64,000 nucleotides of DNA, from contig NZ_QLMC01000003.1 in NCBI RefSeq assembly GCF_003259745.1, positions 248,001 through 312,000 of the forward strand. The letters are read 5' to 3'. This stretch comes from Larkinella arboricola. GTDB lineage: Bacteria > Bacteroidota > Bacteroidia > Cytophagales > Spirosomataceae. This document shows, piece after piece, positions 16,628-26,073 of this stretch (positions are counted from its first letter, which is position 1; every line of letters begins with the position of its first letter). The translations under genes and the position numbers were made by a program. The notes under the pieces are model-generated. The model ran no database searches and was not told the DNA's origin. It saw only the letters and a program-made list of their open reading frames with translations.

Positions 16628-19600
16628 ATGAAAAAAAGTTTATTTTTCTTACTTGGGCTGGGCTTTTTGCTCCACGCTTTCAGGCTTTCGGCCCAGGATA
16701 CCGGCCCCATCATCAATGCCACGCTCTCCGGCAACATCATTGATTCCAGAACCAAAGAGCCACTTCCCGGCGCGTCGGTTCAAATCAAAGGAACAACCAA
16801 CGGTGCCATCACCGACGCCAACGGGAAATTTGCCCTCAAAACCGGCCAGAACCTCCCTTTCGTACTGATTGTCAACTACATCGGATATATCCCCCAGGAG
16901 GTCGTTGCGGCTACGAATACCATTGACATTCAACTGGTTGAAAGCGTCAACCAACTCAGCGAACTGGTCGTTGTTGGATACGGCACCCAGAAGCGGAGTG
17001 ATATTACCGGTTCCATTGCCTCCATTCCGGCGGAGGTAAAAATGCAACCGGTGGCGTCGGCCGAACGGCTTTTGCAGGGAGCCGTCGCCGGAGCCGTTGT
17101 TACCCAGACTTCCGGGCAGCCGGGCGGGGGCGTCAGTGTCCAGATCCGGGGCAACAACTCCATCACGGCGGGCAGCGATCCGCTCTATGTCATCGACGGT
17201 TTTCCGATTAACAACGACTACTCACTCAACGATGCGGGCGTTACCAACGGTTCGAAAATCAACCCCATGTCGACCATCAACACCGCCGATATTGAAAGCA
17301 TGGATGTCCTGAAAGATGCTTCTGCGACGGCCATCTACGGTTCGCGGGGTGCCAACGGAGTGGTGATCATCACCACCAAAAATGCGTCCAAAGGCAAGTC
17401 GTCCATTACCTACGACGGTTATTACGGTGTTCAGAGCGTTATCCGGACGGTGCCGGTACTCAATGCCGGGGAATGGTGGCAACTGCGCAAGGATGCGGCC
17501 CGCAACTCCGGCAAGAGCGTAACGATTCCGTCTACCATCGGGTACTCCCTCGACACCAGTGGAGTTGGCACGGACTGGCAGGCGGCCGCGTTCCGGAAGG
17601 CCCCGATCCAGAGCCACAGCCTTTCCATCCTGTCGGGTTCCGACAAAACCAAACTGGCGCTTTCTGGCAATTACTTCAACCAGCAGGGCATTTTGCAAAA
17701 TACCGGCTTCAACCGGTTTTCGGCCCGCATCAACATCATCCACGAGTACAGTAAAAAACTCCGCCTGAGCGCCAACATTACCGGGAGTACGAGCCAGGCG
17801 GATGTGGCCCCGGCGGCCATTGTCGGGAACCTGCTGCTAACCCCGCCTGCCCTGCCCATCTACCGGGAAGATGGTTCGTTTGTGGTCAACAGCCCATTTG
17901 AATCCAGTCTGCAAAACCCGATCAACTCGCTCTACAACCAGTTGAACGAAACCCGCACGAACCGCTTTCTGGGCAACATCTCGGCCGAATACACCATCAC
18001 CGACGGTTTAATTGCCAAGGTGCTATTCGGTGCGGATGTGGTCGATAACAAGCAAAACCGGTACCTGCCCATCTCCACCGCCGAAGGACAAAACTTACAG
18101 GGCAATGCGCTGGTCGGTTCGGCATTTACAACCAACTGGCTGAATGAAAACACATTAAGCTATACGCGGGAGATTGACTCGAAAAACAAGATTGATGCCG
18201 TCGTCGGTTTTACGGCCCAGCAGTCCAACTCAAAAGGGGCCGTGGCCGAAGCCGCCGGTTTTGCCACGGATGCGTTTTCGTACAACAACCTGGGCACCGG
18301 AATCACCAACCGAACACCCGGTTCATTCGCCACCCAGTGGGCGCTGGCTTCGTACCTGGGCCGCGTCAACTACGCCTACGACGACCGGTATTTGCTGACG
18401 CTGACCCTTCGGGCCGACGGTTCTTCGCGGTTTGGGGAAGGCAACAAATGGGGCTATTTCCCGTCGGCGGCTTTCGGCTGGAACGTCAACAACGAATCGT
18501 TTTTCAAAAATTTCCAGCACGTTAGTCTGCTGAAAGTCCGGTTGAGCGCCGGGCTGACGGGCAACCAGAGCATTCCGCCGTACCAGTCACTGTCGCAACT
18601 CGCTTATTTCCGGTACAACTTCTCGAACACCACCGTTTCCGGTTTTGCTCCGAATACCGTTCCGAACCCCAATTTGGGATGGGAGAAAACCTTCCAGATC
18701 GACGGCGGGGTTGATGTGGGGCTGCTGAATAACCGGATTCAACTGGTGGCCGATTACTACTACAAAAAAACCACCGATCTGCTGCTGTCGCGCACGGTTC
18801 CCGGTACGTCCGGTTTGTCGAACTTCTACGGCGGGCAGGCGTCTACGGTTTACCAGAACATTGGCGCGGTTTCCAACAAAGGCATTGAACTATATATAAA
18901 CTCCCGCAACCTGACGGGCGACTTCAAATGGAACACCATTCTGGTGTATTCCAGAAACATGAATAAAATCCTGAGCCTCGGCGACGGTGTTGACCAGATC
19001 ATTCCGAACATTTCGCAGGCTTCCATTGCTAAAGTTGGTTATCCGCTCGGATCGTTTATTGTGTACCAGACCGATGGTGTTATCCAGAACGGCGATGCGG
19101 CCCTGACGCCCCAGGCGAACAAAAGTCCGGGTGGCCAGAAATACAAAGACATCAACGGCGACGGCGTCATTACCCAGGCCGGTGATCGGGTGGTCATTGC
19201 CAATCAGCCGGGTTTTACGGCGGGTCTTACCAACACCTTCAGCTACAAAGGCTTTGACCTGACGGTTTTCTTTCAGGGGACGTTCGGCGGTAAAATCTAC
19301 AACGAGAACCGCGCCAACCTTGAACTGGGCACCGGCTACACCAACGCATCGCGCAATCTGCTGAACCGCTGGACGCCCGCCAACCCAAACATGGACGTGA
19401 AAGCGGCTTATCAGGACCCGGCCATCACCATCTCGGATCGCTTCATCGAAGACGGCAGCTATGTGCGGCTGAAGAATCTCTCGCTGGGCTACTCGATTCC
19501 CAGGAGCGTTCTGGCCAAAGCCCGGATTACTAACCTGCGCCTTTACGTCTCGTCGCAGAATGCCGTGACCTGGACCCGATATACCGGCTACGATCCGGAA

Positions 19601-19699
19601 GTGAGCCTGAACGGTCAGTCGCTGATCAACAAGGGCGTGGATTCGGGCGTGTACCCCAACAGCAAATCGTATCAGGCCGGGATTTCCCTGACCTTCTAA
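16628..19699 (+). CDS. SusC/RagA family TonB-linked outer-membrane transporter, 1023 aa
   Basis: The ATG at 16628 starts a proper signal peptide (MKKSLFFLLGLGFLLHAF and on to SAQ); the longer frame from 16562 adds 22 unlikely residues. The order is: a CarboxypepD_reg-like beta-sandwich (SGNIIDSRTKEPLPGASV, GTTNGAITDANGKF), a plug domain (LVVVGYGTQKRSDITGS, DPLYVIDGFP, IYGSRGANGVVIITTKN), and a 22-strand barrel ending with the aromatic C-terminus SYQAGISLTF. SusC proteins import ligands too large for porins, powered by TonB. The following gene is its SusD partner, 23 bases away. The neighbourhood of sulfatases suggests a sulfated ligand. Length is normal for the family. Confidence 0.95.
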   Translation: MKKSLFFLLGLGFLLHAFRLSAQDTGPIINATLSGNIIDSRTKEPLPGASVQIKGTTNGAITDANGKFALKTGQNLPFVLIVNYIGYIPQEVVAATNTIDIQLVESVNQLSELVVVGYGTQKRSDITGSIASIPAEVKMQPVASAERLLQGAVAGAVVTQTSGQPGGGVSVQIRGNNSITAGSDPLYVIDGFPINNDYSLNDAGVTNGSKINPMSTINTADIESMDVLKDASATAIYGSRGANGVVIITTKNASKGKSSITYDGYYGVQSVIRTVPVLNAGEWWQLRKDAARNSGKSVTIPSTIGYSLDTSGVGTDWQAAAFRKAPIQSHSLSILSGSDKTKLALSGNYFNQQGILQNTGFNRFSARINIIHEYSKKLRLSANITGSTSQADVAPAAIVGNLLLTPPALPIYREDGSFVVNSPFESSLQNPINSLYNQLNETRTNRFLGNISAEYTITDGLIAKVLFGADVVDNKQNRYLPISTAEGQNLQGNALVGSAFTTNWLNENTLSYTREIDSKNKIDAVVGFTAQQSNSKGAVAEAAGFATDAFSYNNLGTGITNRTPGSFATQWALASYLGRVNYAYDDRYLLTLTLRADGSSRFGEGNKWGYFPSAAFGWNVNNESFFKNFQHVSLLKVRLSAGLTGNQSIPPYQSLSQLAYFRYNFSNTTVSGFAPNTVPNPNLGWEKTFQIDGGVDVGLLNNRIQLVADYYYKKTTDLLLSRTVPGTSGLSNFYGGQASTVYQNIGAVSNKGIELYINSRNLTGDFKWNTILVYSRNMNKILSLGDGVDQIIPNISQASIAKVGYPLGSFIVYQTDGVIQNGDAALTPQANKSPGGQKYKDINGDGVITQAGDRVVIANQPGFTAGLTNTFSYKGFDLTVFFQGTFGGKIYNENRANLELGTGYTNASRNLLNRWTPANPNMDVKAAYQDPAITISDRFIEDGSYVRLKNLSLGYSIPRSVLAKARITNLRLYVSSQNAVTWTRYTGYDPEVSLNGQSLINKGVDSGVYPNSKSYQAGISLTF

Positions 19700-19722
19700 T
19701 CAAGGAATTTAAAGAACTGACA

Positions 19723-21285
19723 ATGAAATTATTACAATATACCGCCGTAGCCCTGCTTTTTCTGACGGCGGCTTCCTGCTCCGAATTTCTGAAAGAAAGC
19801 CCAGAAGCGTTTCAGTCGGAAGACCAGTATTACAAAACGCAGGCCGACGCCATCACAGCCGTCAACGCCGTTTATTTCCTGCTTAATTCGGGCGGCACCA
19901 TTCAGACGCCGTACAACACGCTGTTCAACACCGGGATGAACATGGCCAGCGATGACGAAGATCCGGGGCCGGGCGCGACCAACGCCGATGTGCGGTCGCT
20001 GTCGGTGCTGGCCCACTCCTCAACAAACCTGCGGGTCTACGAAATCTGGCAGCAGCATTACGCGGCCATCAAAAAAGCCAATGTGGCGCTGGAAAAAATA
20101 CCGGCTATTGACTTTGATGAGACGCTCAAAAACCGTCTGCTGGGTGAAGCTAAGTTTCTGCGGGCGCTCTATTACTTCAACCTCGTGCGACTGTACGGTG
20201 ACGTGCCGCTGATTACCAACTACCAGAAAGCCGTTTCGGCGTCAGACTACGCGGTTGCTAAATCGCCCGCAACGGACGTGTATGCGCAGATTGAGAAAGA
20301 CCTCACCGAAGCGGCCAGCGTTTTACCGGCTTCCTACAGTGCCCCGGATGTAGGTCGGGCCACGGCTGGTGCGGCCAAGGCGCTGCTGGCAAAAGTATAC
20401 CTGACCAAAGCCTCGTTGCCGCTTAACCGGGTGGCCCATTATCAGGATGCCGTCAAAAAGGCCGAGGAAGCCCTTTCGCCCGCCGATGGCGGAACGGGAA
20501 CCTATGGGTATAACCTGTTTAGCAACTACGCCGACGTATTTTTGCCCGCAACCGAGAATGGCGTGGAACACATCTTCTCGGCCCAGTTCAAATCCAACTC
20601 GCAGGGCCAGGGGAACAACGAAATGTCGCGGGCCATTCTATCGGCCATTCCCGGACTGACCGGCAATTATGCCCACATGGTACGATTTTATACGGAAGGG
20701 GCCGACAGGTTTTACAGCATTTATAAGATGTATAAGCCCGCCGACAAGCGGAAACGGGCCACGTTCGTTACCAGCTTTACCAGCCCCACCAACGGGCGTA
20801 AATACGCGCTGCCGTTTGCTAATCCGGCTGTTCCAAACGACTCAACGCCCTTCTTCAATAAGTGGTGGGACCCCAACTCGCTGGCCGTCACGAGCGAATC
20901 CGGAACCAACGTACCCATCCTGCGCTATGCCGATCTGCTGCTGATTCACGCCGAAGCCGAAAACGAAGCGCACGGCCCCACCGCCAAAGCGTATAAATCG
21001 CTGAACCGGGTGCGGAACCGGGCCGGTTTGCCCGATCTAACGCCGGGGCTGACCAAAGATCAGTTCCGGGATTCGCTCTACCTCGACCGCCGGCTTGAAC
21101 TGGTGTACGAGTACCAGCGGTGGTTTGACCTGATTCGGCAGAAAGACGCGGCTGGAAACAGCACGTTCGTGCGAAACCTGCACAAAGTAGGCAAAACGAA
21201 CGCGACCGAGAAAAACCGGCTCTACCCCATTCCACAGTCGGAAATCGACAACAATTCACTGCTGACCCAGAATCCGGGCTGGTAA
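19723..21285 (+). CDS. RagB/SusD family surface lipoprotein, 520 aa
   Basis: SusD proteins cap the SusC barrel and bind the ligand at the cell surface. The N-terminus has a lipoprotein signal, with the modified residue at Cys19 in LLFLTAASC. Helical TPR-like segments follow (LGEAKFLRALYYFNLVRLYGDVPL is the family hallmark), then a C-terminal region with RNRAGLPDLT, LYLDRRLELVYEYQRWFDL and NRLYPIPQSEI. It is co-transcribed with SusC. The ligand is unknown; with sulfatases downstream, a sulfated glycan, lipid or small molecule is inferred. Confidence 0.95.
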   Translation: MKLLQYTAVALLFLTAASCSEFLKESPEAFQSEDQYYKTQADAITAVNAVYFLLNSGGTIQTPYNTLFNTGMNMASDDEDPGPGATNADVRSLSVLAHSSTNLRVYEIWQQHYAAIKKANVALEKIPAIDFDETLKNRLLGEAKFLRALYYFNLVRLYGDVPLITNYQKAVSASDYAVAKSPATDVYAQIEKDLTEAASVLPASYSAPDVGRATAGAAKALLAKVYLTKASLPLNRVAHYQDAVKKAEEALSPADGGTGTYGYNLFSNYADVFLPATENGVEHIFSAQFKSNSQGQGNNEMSRAILSAIPGLTGNYAHMVRFYTEGADRFYSIYKMYKPADKRKRATFVTSFTSPTNGRKYALPFANPAVPNDSTPFFNKWWDPNSLAVTSESGTNVPILRYADLLLIHAEAENEAHGPTAKAYKSLNRVRNRAGLPDLTPGLTKDQFRDSLYLDRRLELVYEYQRWFDLIRQKDAAGNSTFVRNLHKVGKTNATEKNRLYPIPQSEIDNNSLLTQNPGW

Positions 21286-21319
21286 TTGACACGCTTTTTA
21301 ACCGCAAACCTCATCCTTC

Positions 21320-21472
21320 ATGACCCGATCAGACCTTATTCTGCTGGCGAAAAAGATTGCCGTTGGCATTCTGGTCACGCTTCTCCCGGCCCTTATTTTA
21401 TTCTGGGGCCTGCATCTGACGCAAACGTTACTGAAGTCGTCGCCCCCGAACACCCAGGTCAATCACCCTTAA
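21320..21472 (+). CDS. Tiny membrane protein, 50 aa, upstream of a sterol desaturase
   Basis: An ATG at 21320 opens a 50-codon frame: a short cytoplasmic start (MTRSDLILLAKK), one membrane helix (about residues 13-32, GILVTLLPALILFWGL) and a polar tail ending QVNHP. It lies 34 bases after susD and 12 bases before the next small gene, in the same operon orientation, which supports its being real. I recognise no family. It may be a subunit or tether for the neighbouring membrane oxygenase. Confidence 0.5.
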   Translation: MTRSDLILLAKKIAVGILVTLLPALILFWGLHLTQTLLKSSPPNTQVNHP

Positions 21473-21484
21473 ACAACGTCTCGT

Positions 21485-21676
21485 ATGAAAATGGAACCCC
21501 AAATTGCCCGACGCATCGTTCGGAATGCCCTGCTCAGCGTATTGCTCTACGCCCTGCCGGTGCTGCTCATGTTTGCCACGTTCTATGTGACCGGACAACG
21601 GCCCTGGGAGGAAAAGGCCCGGCAAAAAGCGGCCCAGGCAGCCGCCGTGACAAAAGTTAAACCACAAACCCGTTAA
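21485..21676 (+). CDS. Small single-pass membrane protein, 63 aa
   Basis: The frame starts MKMEPQIARRIVRN, has one strongly hydrophobic helix (about residues 15-37, ALLSVLLYALPVLLMFATFY) and a basic, Ala- and Lys-rich tail (EEKARQKAAQAAA). Two starts are possible (codons 1 and 3). It ends four bases before the sterol-desaturase start, so translational coupling is likely. With the preceding 50-residue protein it forms a pair of mini membrane proteins between susD and the oxygenase. No family recognised. Confidence 0.6.
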   Translation: MKMEPQIARRIVRNALLSVLLYALPVLLMFATFYVTGQRPWEEKARQKAAQAAAVTKVKPQTR

Positions 21677-21680
21677 CGCC

Positions 21681-22625
21681 ATGATCAACTTTTTTGAAGA
21701 TGTTTTCCGGAATCTGAACACCTGGGGCCTGCCCACGCTGGTCCTGCTAATCGGTATGGTAGAGTTTTCGTTTGGCTTATACAACAAGCACTGGGACAAA
21801 AACGAGCGGCTACTGGACATTGCCTGCTTCACGCTGCCGAAGCTGGTGGTCCGGCCGCTAGTAACGTATTTCAGCCTGCAACTCCTGCCGCTTGCGCTGC
21901 CCGACGTTCAAGATGCGTTCGACTGGGTGCCGTTCTGGTGGGGTTTTGCCATCATTTCCGTGGCCGACGACCTGACGCAGTACTGGTATCATCGGCTGCA
22001 CCACGAAGTGCCGTTCCTCTGGCGGTTTCACCGAACGCACCACTCCGCCCCCTACATGGGCATGGCAATGGCGAGTCGGCAGAACATCATCTACACCATG
22101 TTTTTTTCGCAGACGTACCTCACGGCGGTTCTGGTGTATCTGGGACTTGGCTATCCGGCTCTGTTCGTTCGGGGGATTAAATCAATCATCACGACGCTGG
22201 CGCATTCGAGCATTCCCTGGGACAAACCGTTCTACGACCACAAGTGGCTGCATCCGGTGGCCTGGGTGCTCGAACGGCTCATCTCGACTCCGGCCACTCA
22301 CCACGCGCACCATGCCGATACAACCGACGACGGCGTAGGTCACTATAAGGGCAACTTCGGTAATATGTTTTTTCTCTGGGACGTCATTTTCGGTACGGGC
22401 CTGATTACCCGTCAATACCCGAAATCCTACGGTATTTCGCATTACCAGCAGGAAGAATGGTATGCCCAGTTTATGTGGCCCATCCTGAAATCGAAGAAAG
22501 AAGGCAGTGAATTGTCGCACGGTGGTCCGATGGTGAAGGAAGACATAAAAGACCCCGAACCGGCTGCGCAACCCATCATCACCCCCGGTTCGCTGTACGT
22601 GAACCCGGAGTTGAAAGTGATGTAG
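21681..22625 (+). CDS. Sterol desaturase / fatty acid hydroxylase family membrane protein, 314 aa
   Basis: The protein is an integral-membrane di-iron oxygenase of the three-histidine-box type. Boxes visible are HRLHH and HRTHHS after the first hydrophobic segments, and a C-terminal HHAHH followed by DTTDDGVGHYKGN. Several membrane helices flank them. Family members hydroxylate or desaturate lipids, sterols or alkylglycerols using O2. It begins four bases after the preceding mini-protein. Its placement between a SusCD importer and three sulfatases suggests oxidation of an imported or host lipid-like compound, but the substrate cannot be deduced. Two further family members occur in this window (45956-46840 and 53969-54949) outside this operon. 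Confidence 0.9.
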   Translation: MINFFEDVFRNLNTWGLPTLVLLIGMVEFSFGLYNKHWDKNERLLDIACFTLPKLVVRPLVTYFSLQLLPLALPDVQDAFDWVPFWWGFAIISVADDLTQYWYHRLHHEVPFLWRFHRTHHSAPYMGMAMASRQNIIYTMFFSQTYLTAVLVYLGLGYPALFVRGIKSIITTLAHSSIPWDKPFYDHKWLHPVAWVLERLISTPATHHAHHADTTDDGVGHYKGNFGNMFFLWDVIFGTGLITRQYPKSYGISHYQQEEWYAQFMWPILKSKKEGSELSHGGPMVKEDIKDPEPAAQPIITPGSLYVNPELKVM

Positions 22626-22842
22626 AGACGCCGAAGCTGACTATATCCACTCCGGCATCCCCATGACACGCCATCGCCCCATGCCGCGCAATTTAAAACA
22701 GACGATCAACCTGTTACCCGTTTATTTCAGTACCTTTCTTTTCCCGACGGGTGCGCTGCCTGGGGCGATGGATACCCGGGGCACCAAAGGCTTCGTCCGG
22801 GGGAAATAGCAAGCCGAAATGTGTCGCCATCTGTGACTGATT

Positions 22843-24675
22843 ATGAAAATTGAAACCCTGCTAAGTACGCTGTTGCTGCTGCCCGTTCTGTGGAGCAACG
22901 CCCAAGCGACCGCCGACCGTCCAAACATTCTCTGGATTGTCAGTGAGGACAACAACACCTCGCTCATCGGCTGTTACGGCAATGCCTTTGCCACCACGCC
23001 TAACATTGACCGGTTTGCGAAGGAGAGCATTCTGTACAAAAATGCATTTTCGACGGCCCCGGTTTGTGCGCCGTCGCGCAACACGCTCATTACGGGGATG
23101 TACCCTCCGTCGCTGGGTACGGAGCATATGCGCAGCACGAACCCGATACCGTCGTTTGTCAGGTTTTTCCCGAAATACCTGCGGGAAGCGGGGTATTACA
23201 CCACGAACAACGCCAAGAAGGATTACAACACCGTTGATCAGACCGATGCCTGGGACGAATCGAGCAATACGGCGACGTACCAAAATCGAAAACCGGGGCA
23301 GCCGTTCTTTGCGGTGTTCAACCTCAATGTGTCGCACGAAAGCGCCCTTCATCAGCCCGCAGCCACCCTGCACCACGATCCGGAAAAAGTACCGCTACCG
23401 CCCTATCACCCGGCGACGCCCGAATTTAAACGCGACTGGGCGCAGTATTACGACAAGGTGGAGGAAATGGACCGGCAGTTTGGCAAACTTCTGACCGAAC
23501 TCAGGGAAGCGGGTCTGGCCGATAACACCATCGTTTTTTACTACGCCGACAACGGCGGGGTGCTGGGCCGCAGCAAGCGGTTTATGTACGAGTCGGGGCT
23601 GCACGTACCGCTGGTAATCCATCTGCCGAAAAAATACGCGCACCTGGCCAGGGCACAGGCCGGTTCGCAAACCGATCAGCTCGTGACGTTTGTGGATTTT
23701 GCGCCGACCCTTCTAAGTCTGGCCGGTATCCCGATTCCGGATTATATGCAGGGGCAGGCGTTTCTGGGCCTCCAGCAGAAGCCGGAACGTCAATATGCCT
23801 ACGGTTTCCGGGGGCGCATGGACGAAGCCATTGACCTGTCGCGGTCGGTGCGGGATAAAAAATACCGCTACACCCGCAACTACCTGCCTCACAAGCCCTA
23901 CGGTCAGCACCTGGAATACCTCTGGAAAGCCCCCTCGATCCGGTCCTGGGAAGCTGAATACAAAGCCGGGCGTCTGAACGAAATCCAATCCCGCTTCTGG
24001 CAGCCGAAACCCGCCGAAGAACTCTACGATGTAGACGCCGACCCGGACAACATTCACAACCTGGCAACCGACCCGCGGTATGCCAACGAATTAGCGCGTT
24101 TACGGAAAGCCAACGACCAATGGCTCCGCGAGAGTAAAGATGTGGGCTTTATTCCCGAAGCCATTCTGTCCAGAATTGCTAACCAGACGCCATTGTACGA
24201 TTTCGCCCGGCAGGGAAAATACAACGCCGACCGGGTGATCGAAACCGCTACGCTGGCGTCTTCCCGCAACCCGGCAGACGCCAAAGAACTGGTCAACCGC
24301 CTGAACGACCCCGACCCGGTTGTACGGTATTGGGCGTCCATGGGCTGCACGGTATTGAAACCGGCCAAGGCCAAAAAACCACTCCTTACCTTATTGCAAG
24401 ACCCGGAAGCAGCCGTTCAGATAGCGGCTGCCGAAGCCCTGTACGGACTGGGCCAGAAAGAACAACCGCTGGCGGTGCTGAAAAACGCCCTGACCAGTCC
24501 CAGTCGTCCGGTTCGGCTTCAGGCGCTGAACGCACTGCAAACGTTCGGCAAAGATGCGGCCCCGGTGGCCACGATAGCCCGAGAGATTATTGCAAAAACA
24601 CCCACGACCAATCCGGTTAATGATTTCTATGACGTTCGGGCGGCCCAGACGCTGCTGGACGCAATTGGCAACTAA
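22843..24675 (+). CDS. Secreted sulfatase with C-terminal HEAT-like repeats, 610 aa
   Basis: A signal peptide (ending about SNAQA) is followed by the type I sulfatase start (RPNILWIVSEDN, with the metal-binding acidic pair). The active-site motif is C75-A-P-S-R79, where the Cys is converted to formylglycine; downstream FYYADNGG and GLHVPLVIHLP are family features. Beyond about residue 440 the sequence changes to repeating helical units (VVRYWASMGCTVL, AAVQIAAAEALYGLG, RPVRLQALNALQTFG), that is, HEAT-like repeats, often seen in Bacteroidota and Planctomycetota sulfatases. It hydrolyses sulfate esters in the periplasm or on the surface. First of three tandem sulfatases, about 217 bases after the desaturase gene. 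Confidence 0.93.
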   Translation: MKIETLLSTLLLLPVLWSNAQATADRPNILWIVSEDNNTSLIGCYGNAFATTPNIDRFAKESILYKNAFSTAPVCAPSRNTLITGMYPPSLGTEHMRSTNPIPSFVRFFPKYLREAGYYTTNNAKKDYNTVDQTDAWDESSNTATYQNRKPGQPFFAVFNLNVSHESALHQPAATLHHDPEKVPLPPYHPATPEFKRDWAQYYDKVEEMDRQFGKLLTELREAGLADNTIVFYYADNGGVLGRSKRFMYESGLHVPLVIHLPKKYAHLARAQAGSQTDQLVTFVDFAPTLLSLAGIPIPDYMQGQAFLGLQQKPERQYAYGFRGRMDEAIDLSRSVRDKKYRYTRNYLPHKPYGQHLEYLWKAPSIRSWEAEYKAGRLNEIQSRFWQPKPAEELYDVDADPDNIHNLATDPRYANELARLRKANDQWLRESKDVGFIPEAILSRIANQTPLYDFARQGKYNADRVIETATLASSRNPADAKELVNRLNDPDPVVRYWASMGCTVLKPAKAKKPLLTLLQDPEAAVQIAAAEALYGLGQKEQPLAVLKNALTSPSRPVRLQALNALQTFGKDAAPVATIAREIIAKTPTTNPVNDFYDVRAAQTLLDAIGN

Positions 24676-24687
24676 CTCCTAGTAGCG

Positions 24688-26070
24688 ATGAAAAAACCGA
24701 TTCTAATGCTGTTTCTGCTCTTGTCTGTAACGACGGCTTTTACCCAGCAGCGTCCGGCAACCCGACCCAACGTCATCATCATCATGGCCGACGATCTGGA
24801 CAGTCGGCAGTTGAGTTGCTACGGCGGCCAAAACCTGAAGACCATCCATATCGACGCGCTGGCGGCTGATGGGCTGAAATTCAATCACATCTATACGTCC
24901 GAAGCGATGTGCGTACCCACGCGGGCGTCGCTGTTTACGGGGCTGTATCCCGTGCGGCACGGGTCGTTTCAGAACCACAAGCCGGTTTATGATACACTGA
25001 AAAGCGTTGGGCATTACCTGGCGGACCTGGGTTACCGCGTCGGGCTGACGGGCAAAGACCACAGCACCAAACCCAAAACCGTTTTCCCGTTCGAGATTGT
25101 CAACGGCTTCGAACCAAACTGCGTGGCTCCGACGGACGAGTATAGCCTGGACGGCGTTCAGGAATTCATCACCCGCAACACCAGGCCGTACTGCCTGTTT
25201 GTGATGAGCATCAATCCGCACACCCCCTGGACCGTCGGCGACACCACGGAGTTCAAGGCGGATAAACTGATTTTGCCAACCAATTGGGTGGACACCCCGA
25301 TTACGCGTCGGCAGTTTGTCAGATACCTGGCCGAAGTCCGGCGGCTGGACGATCAGGTGGGCGACATTACTCGGCTGTTGCAGCAAACCGGACAGGACCA
25401 AAACACTATCGTGGTGTTTCTGGGCGAGCAGGGCGCGCAGTTTCCGGGTGCCAAGTGGAACCTGTGGGATGTGGGTCAGAAGAGTTCAATGCTGGTCAAA
25501 TGGCCCGGAACCGTTAAGCCACGGACAGAAACCGACGCGCTGGTGCAGTACGAAGACATCACCCCGACGCTCATTGAGCTGGCGGGCGGCAAACCCATCG
25601 CCGGACTTGATGGCAGGAGTTTTCTGCCGGTGCTGCTCGGCAAAAGTCCGAAAGCGCGAACGTATGCGTACGGGATTCACAACAACATTCCGGAAGGAAA
25701 TCCTTACCCCATTCGCAGCATCCGCGATACGCATTACAAACTGATTCTGAACCTCGCCCCCGATCAGGAATACTACAACCGGTTTATGATGAATGCCGAG
25801 CAAAGGGGCCGCAATTCGGTTTGGTTTTCCTGGACCGATCAGGCTGCCAGCGATCCGGAGGCCCGGCAAATTACCGAACGGTTTGTAAAACGGCCCGCCG
25901 TCGAGTTCTACGATACCCAGGCCGATCCGTGGGAGCTCAACAACCTGGCCACCCACCCGACCGCCCAGAAACGGATTGAGCAATACCGGCAGGAACTGGA
26001 AAAATGGATGCAACAGCAGGGCGATACCGGGGCCGCGCTGGATGTTCGCTACACTAAAAAAACGGAATAA
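24688..26070 (+). CDS. Secreted sulfatase, CVPTR active site, 460 aa
   Basis: The signal peptide (MKKPILMLFLLLSVTTAF) is followed by RPNVIIIMADDLDSRQLSCY, the sulfatase N-terminal metal site. The formylglycine Cys is C75 in MCVPTRASLFTGLYP, with Thr instead of Ser at the fourth position, which is tolerated in the CxPxR consensus. A C-terminal ELNNLATHP motif (the common sulfatase tail) and YDTQADPWEL are present. It starts 12 bases after the previous sulfatase and is followed by the third after three bases, so all three are one transcription unit. The substrate is not determined by sequence alone. Confidence 0.92.
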   Translation: MKKPILMLFLLLSVTTAFTQQRPATRPNVIIIMADDLDSRQLSCYGGQNLKTIHIDALAADGLKFNHIYTSEAMCVPTRASLFTGLYPVRHGSFQNHKPVYDTLKSVGHYLADLGYRVGLTGKDHSTKPKTVFPFEIVNGFEPNCVAPTDEYSLDGVQEFITRNTRPYCLFVMSINPHTPWTVGDTTEFKADKLILPTNWVDTPITRRQFVRYLAEVRRLDDQVGDITRLLQQTGQDQNTIVVFLGEQGAQFPGAKWNLWDVGQKSSMLVKWPGTVKPRTETDALVQYEDITPTLIELAGGKPIAGLDGRSFLPVLLGKSPKARTYAYGIHNNIPEGNPYPIRSIRDTHYKLILNLAPDQEYYNRFMMNAEQRGRNSVWFSWTDQAASDPEARQITERFVKRPAVEFYDTQADPWELNNLATHPTAQKRIEQYRQELEKWMQQQGDTGAALDVRYTKKTE

Positions 26071-26073
26071 CCG

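Noticed and set aside
22663-22809. 48-codon rightward ORF between the desaturase and the first sulfatase
   Set aside because: Spacing suits an operon but composition and sequence give no sign of a real protein; left as a possibility only.
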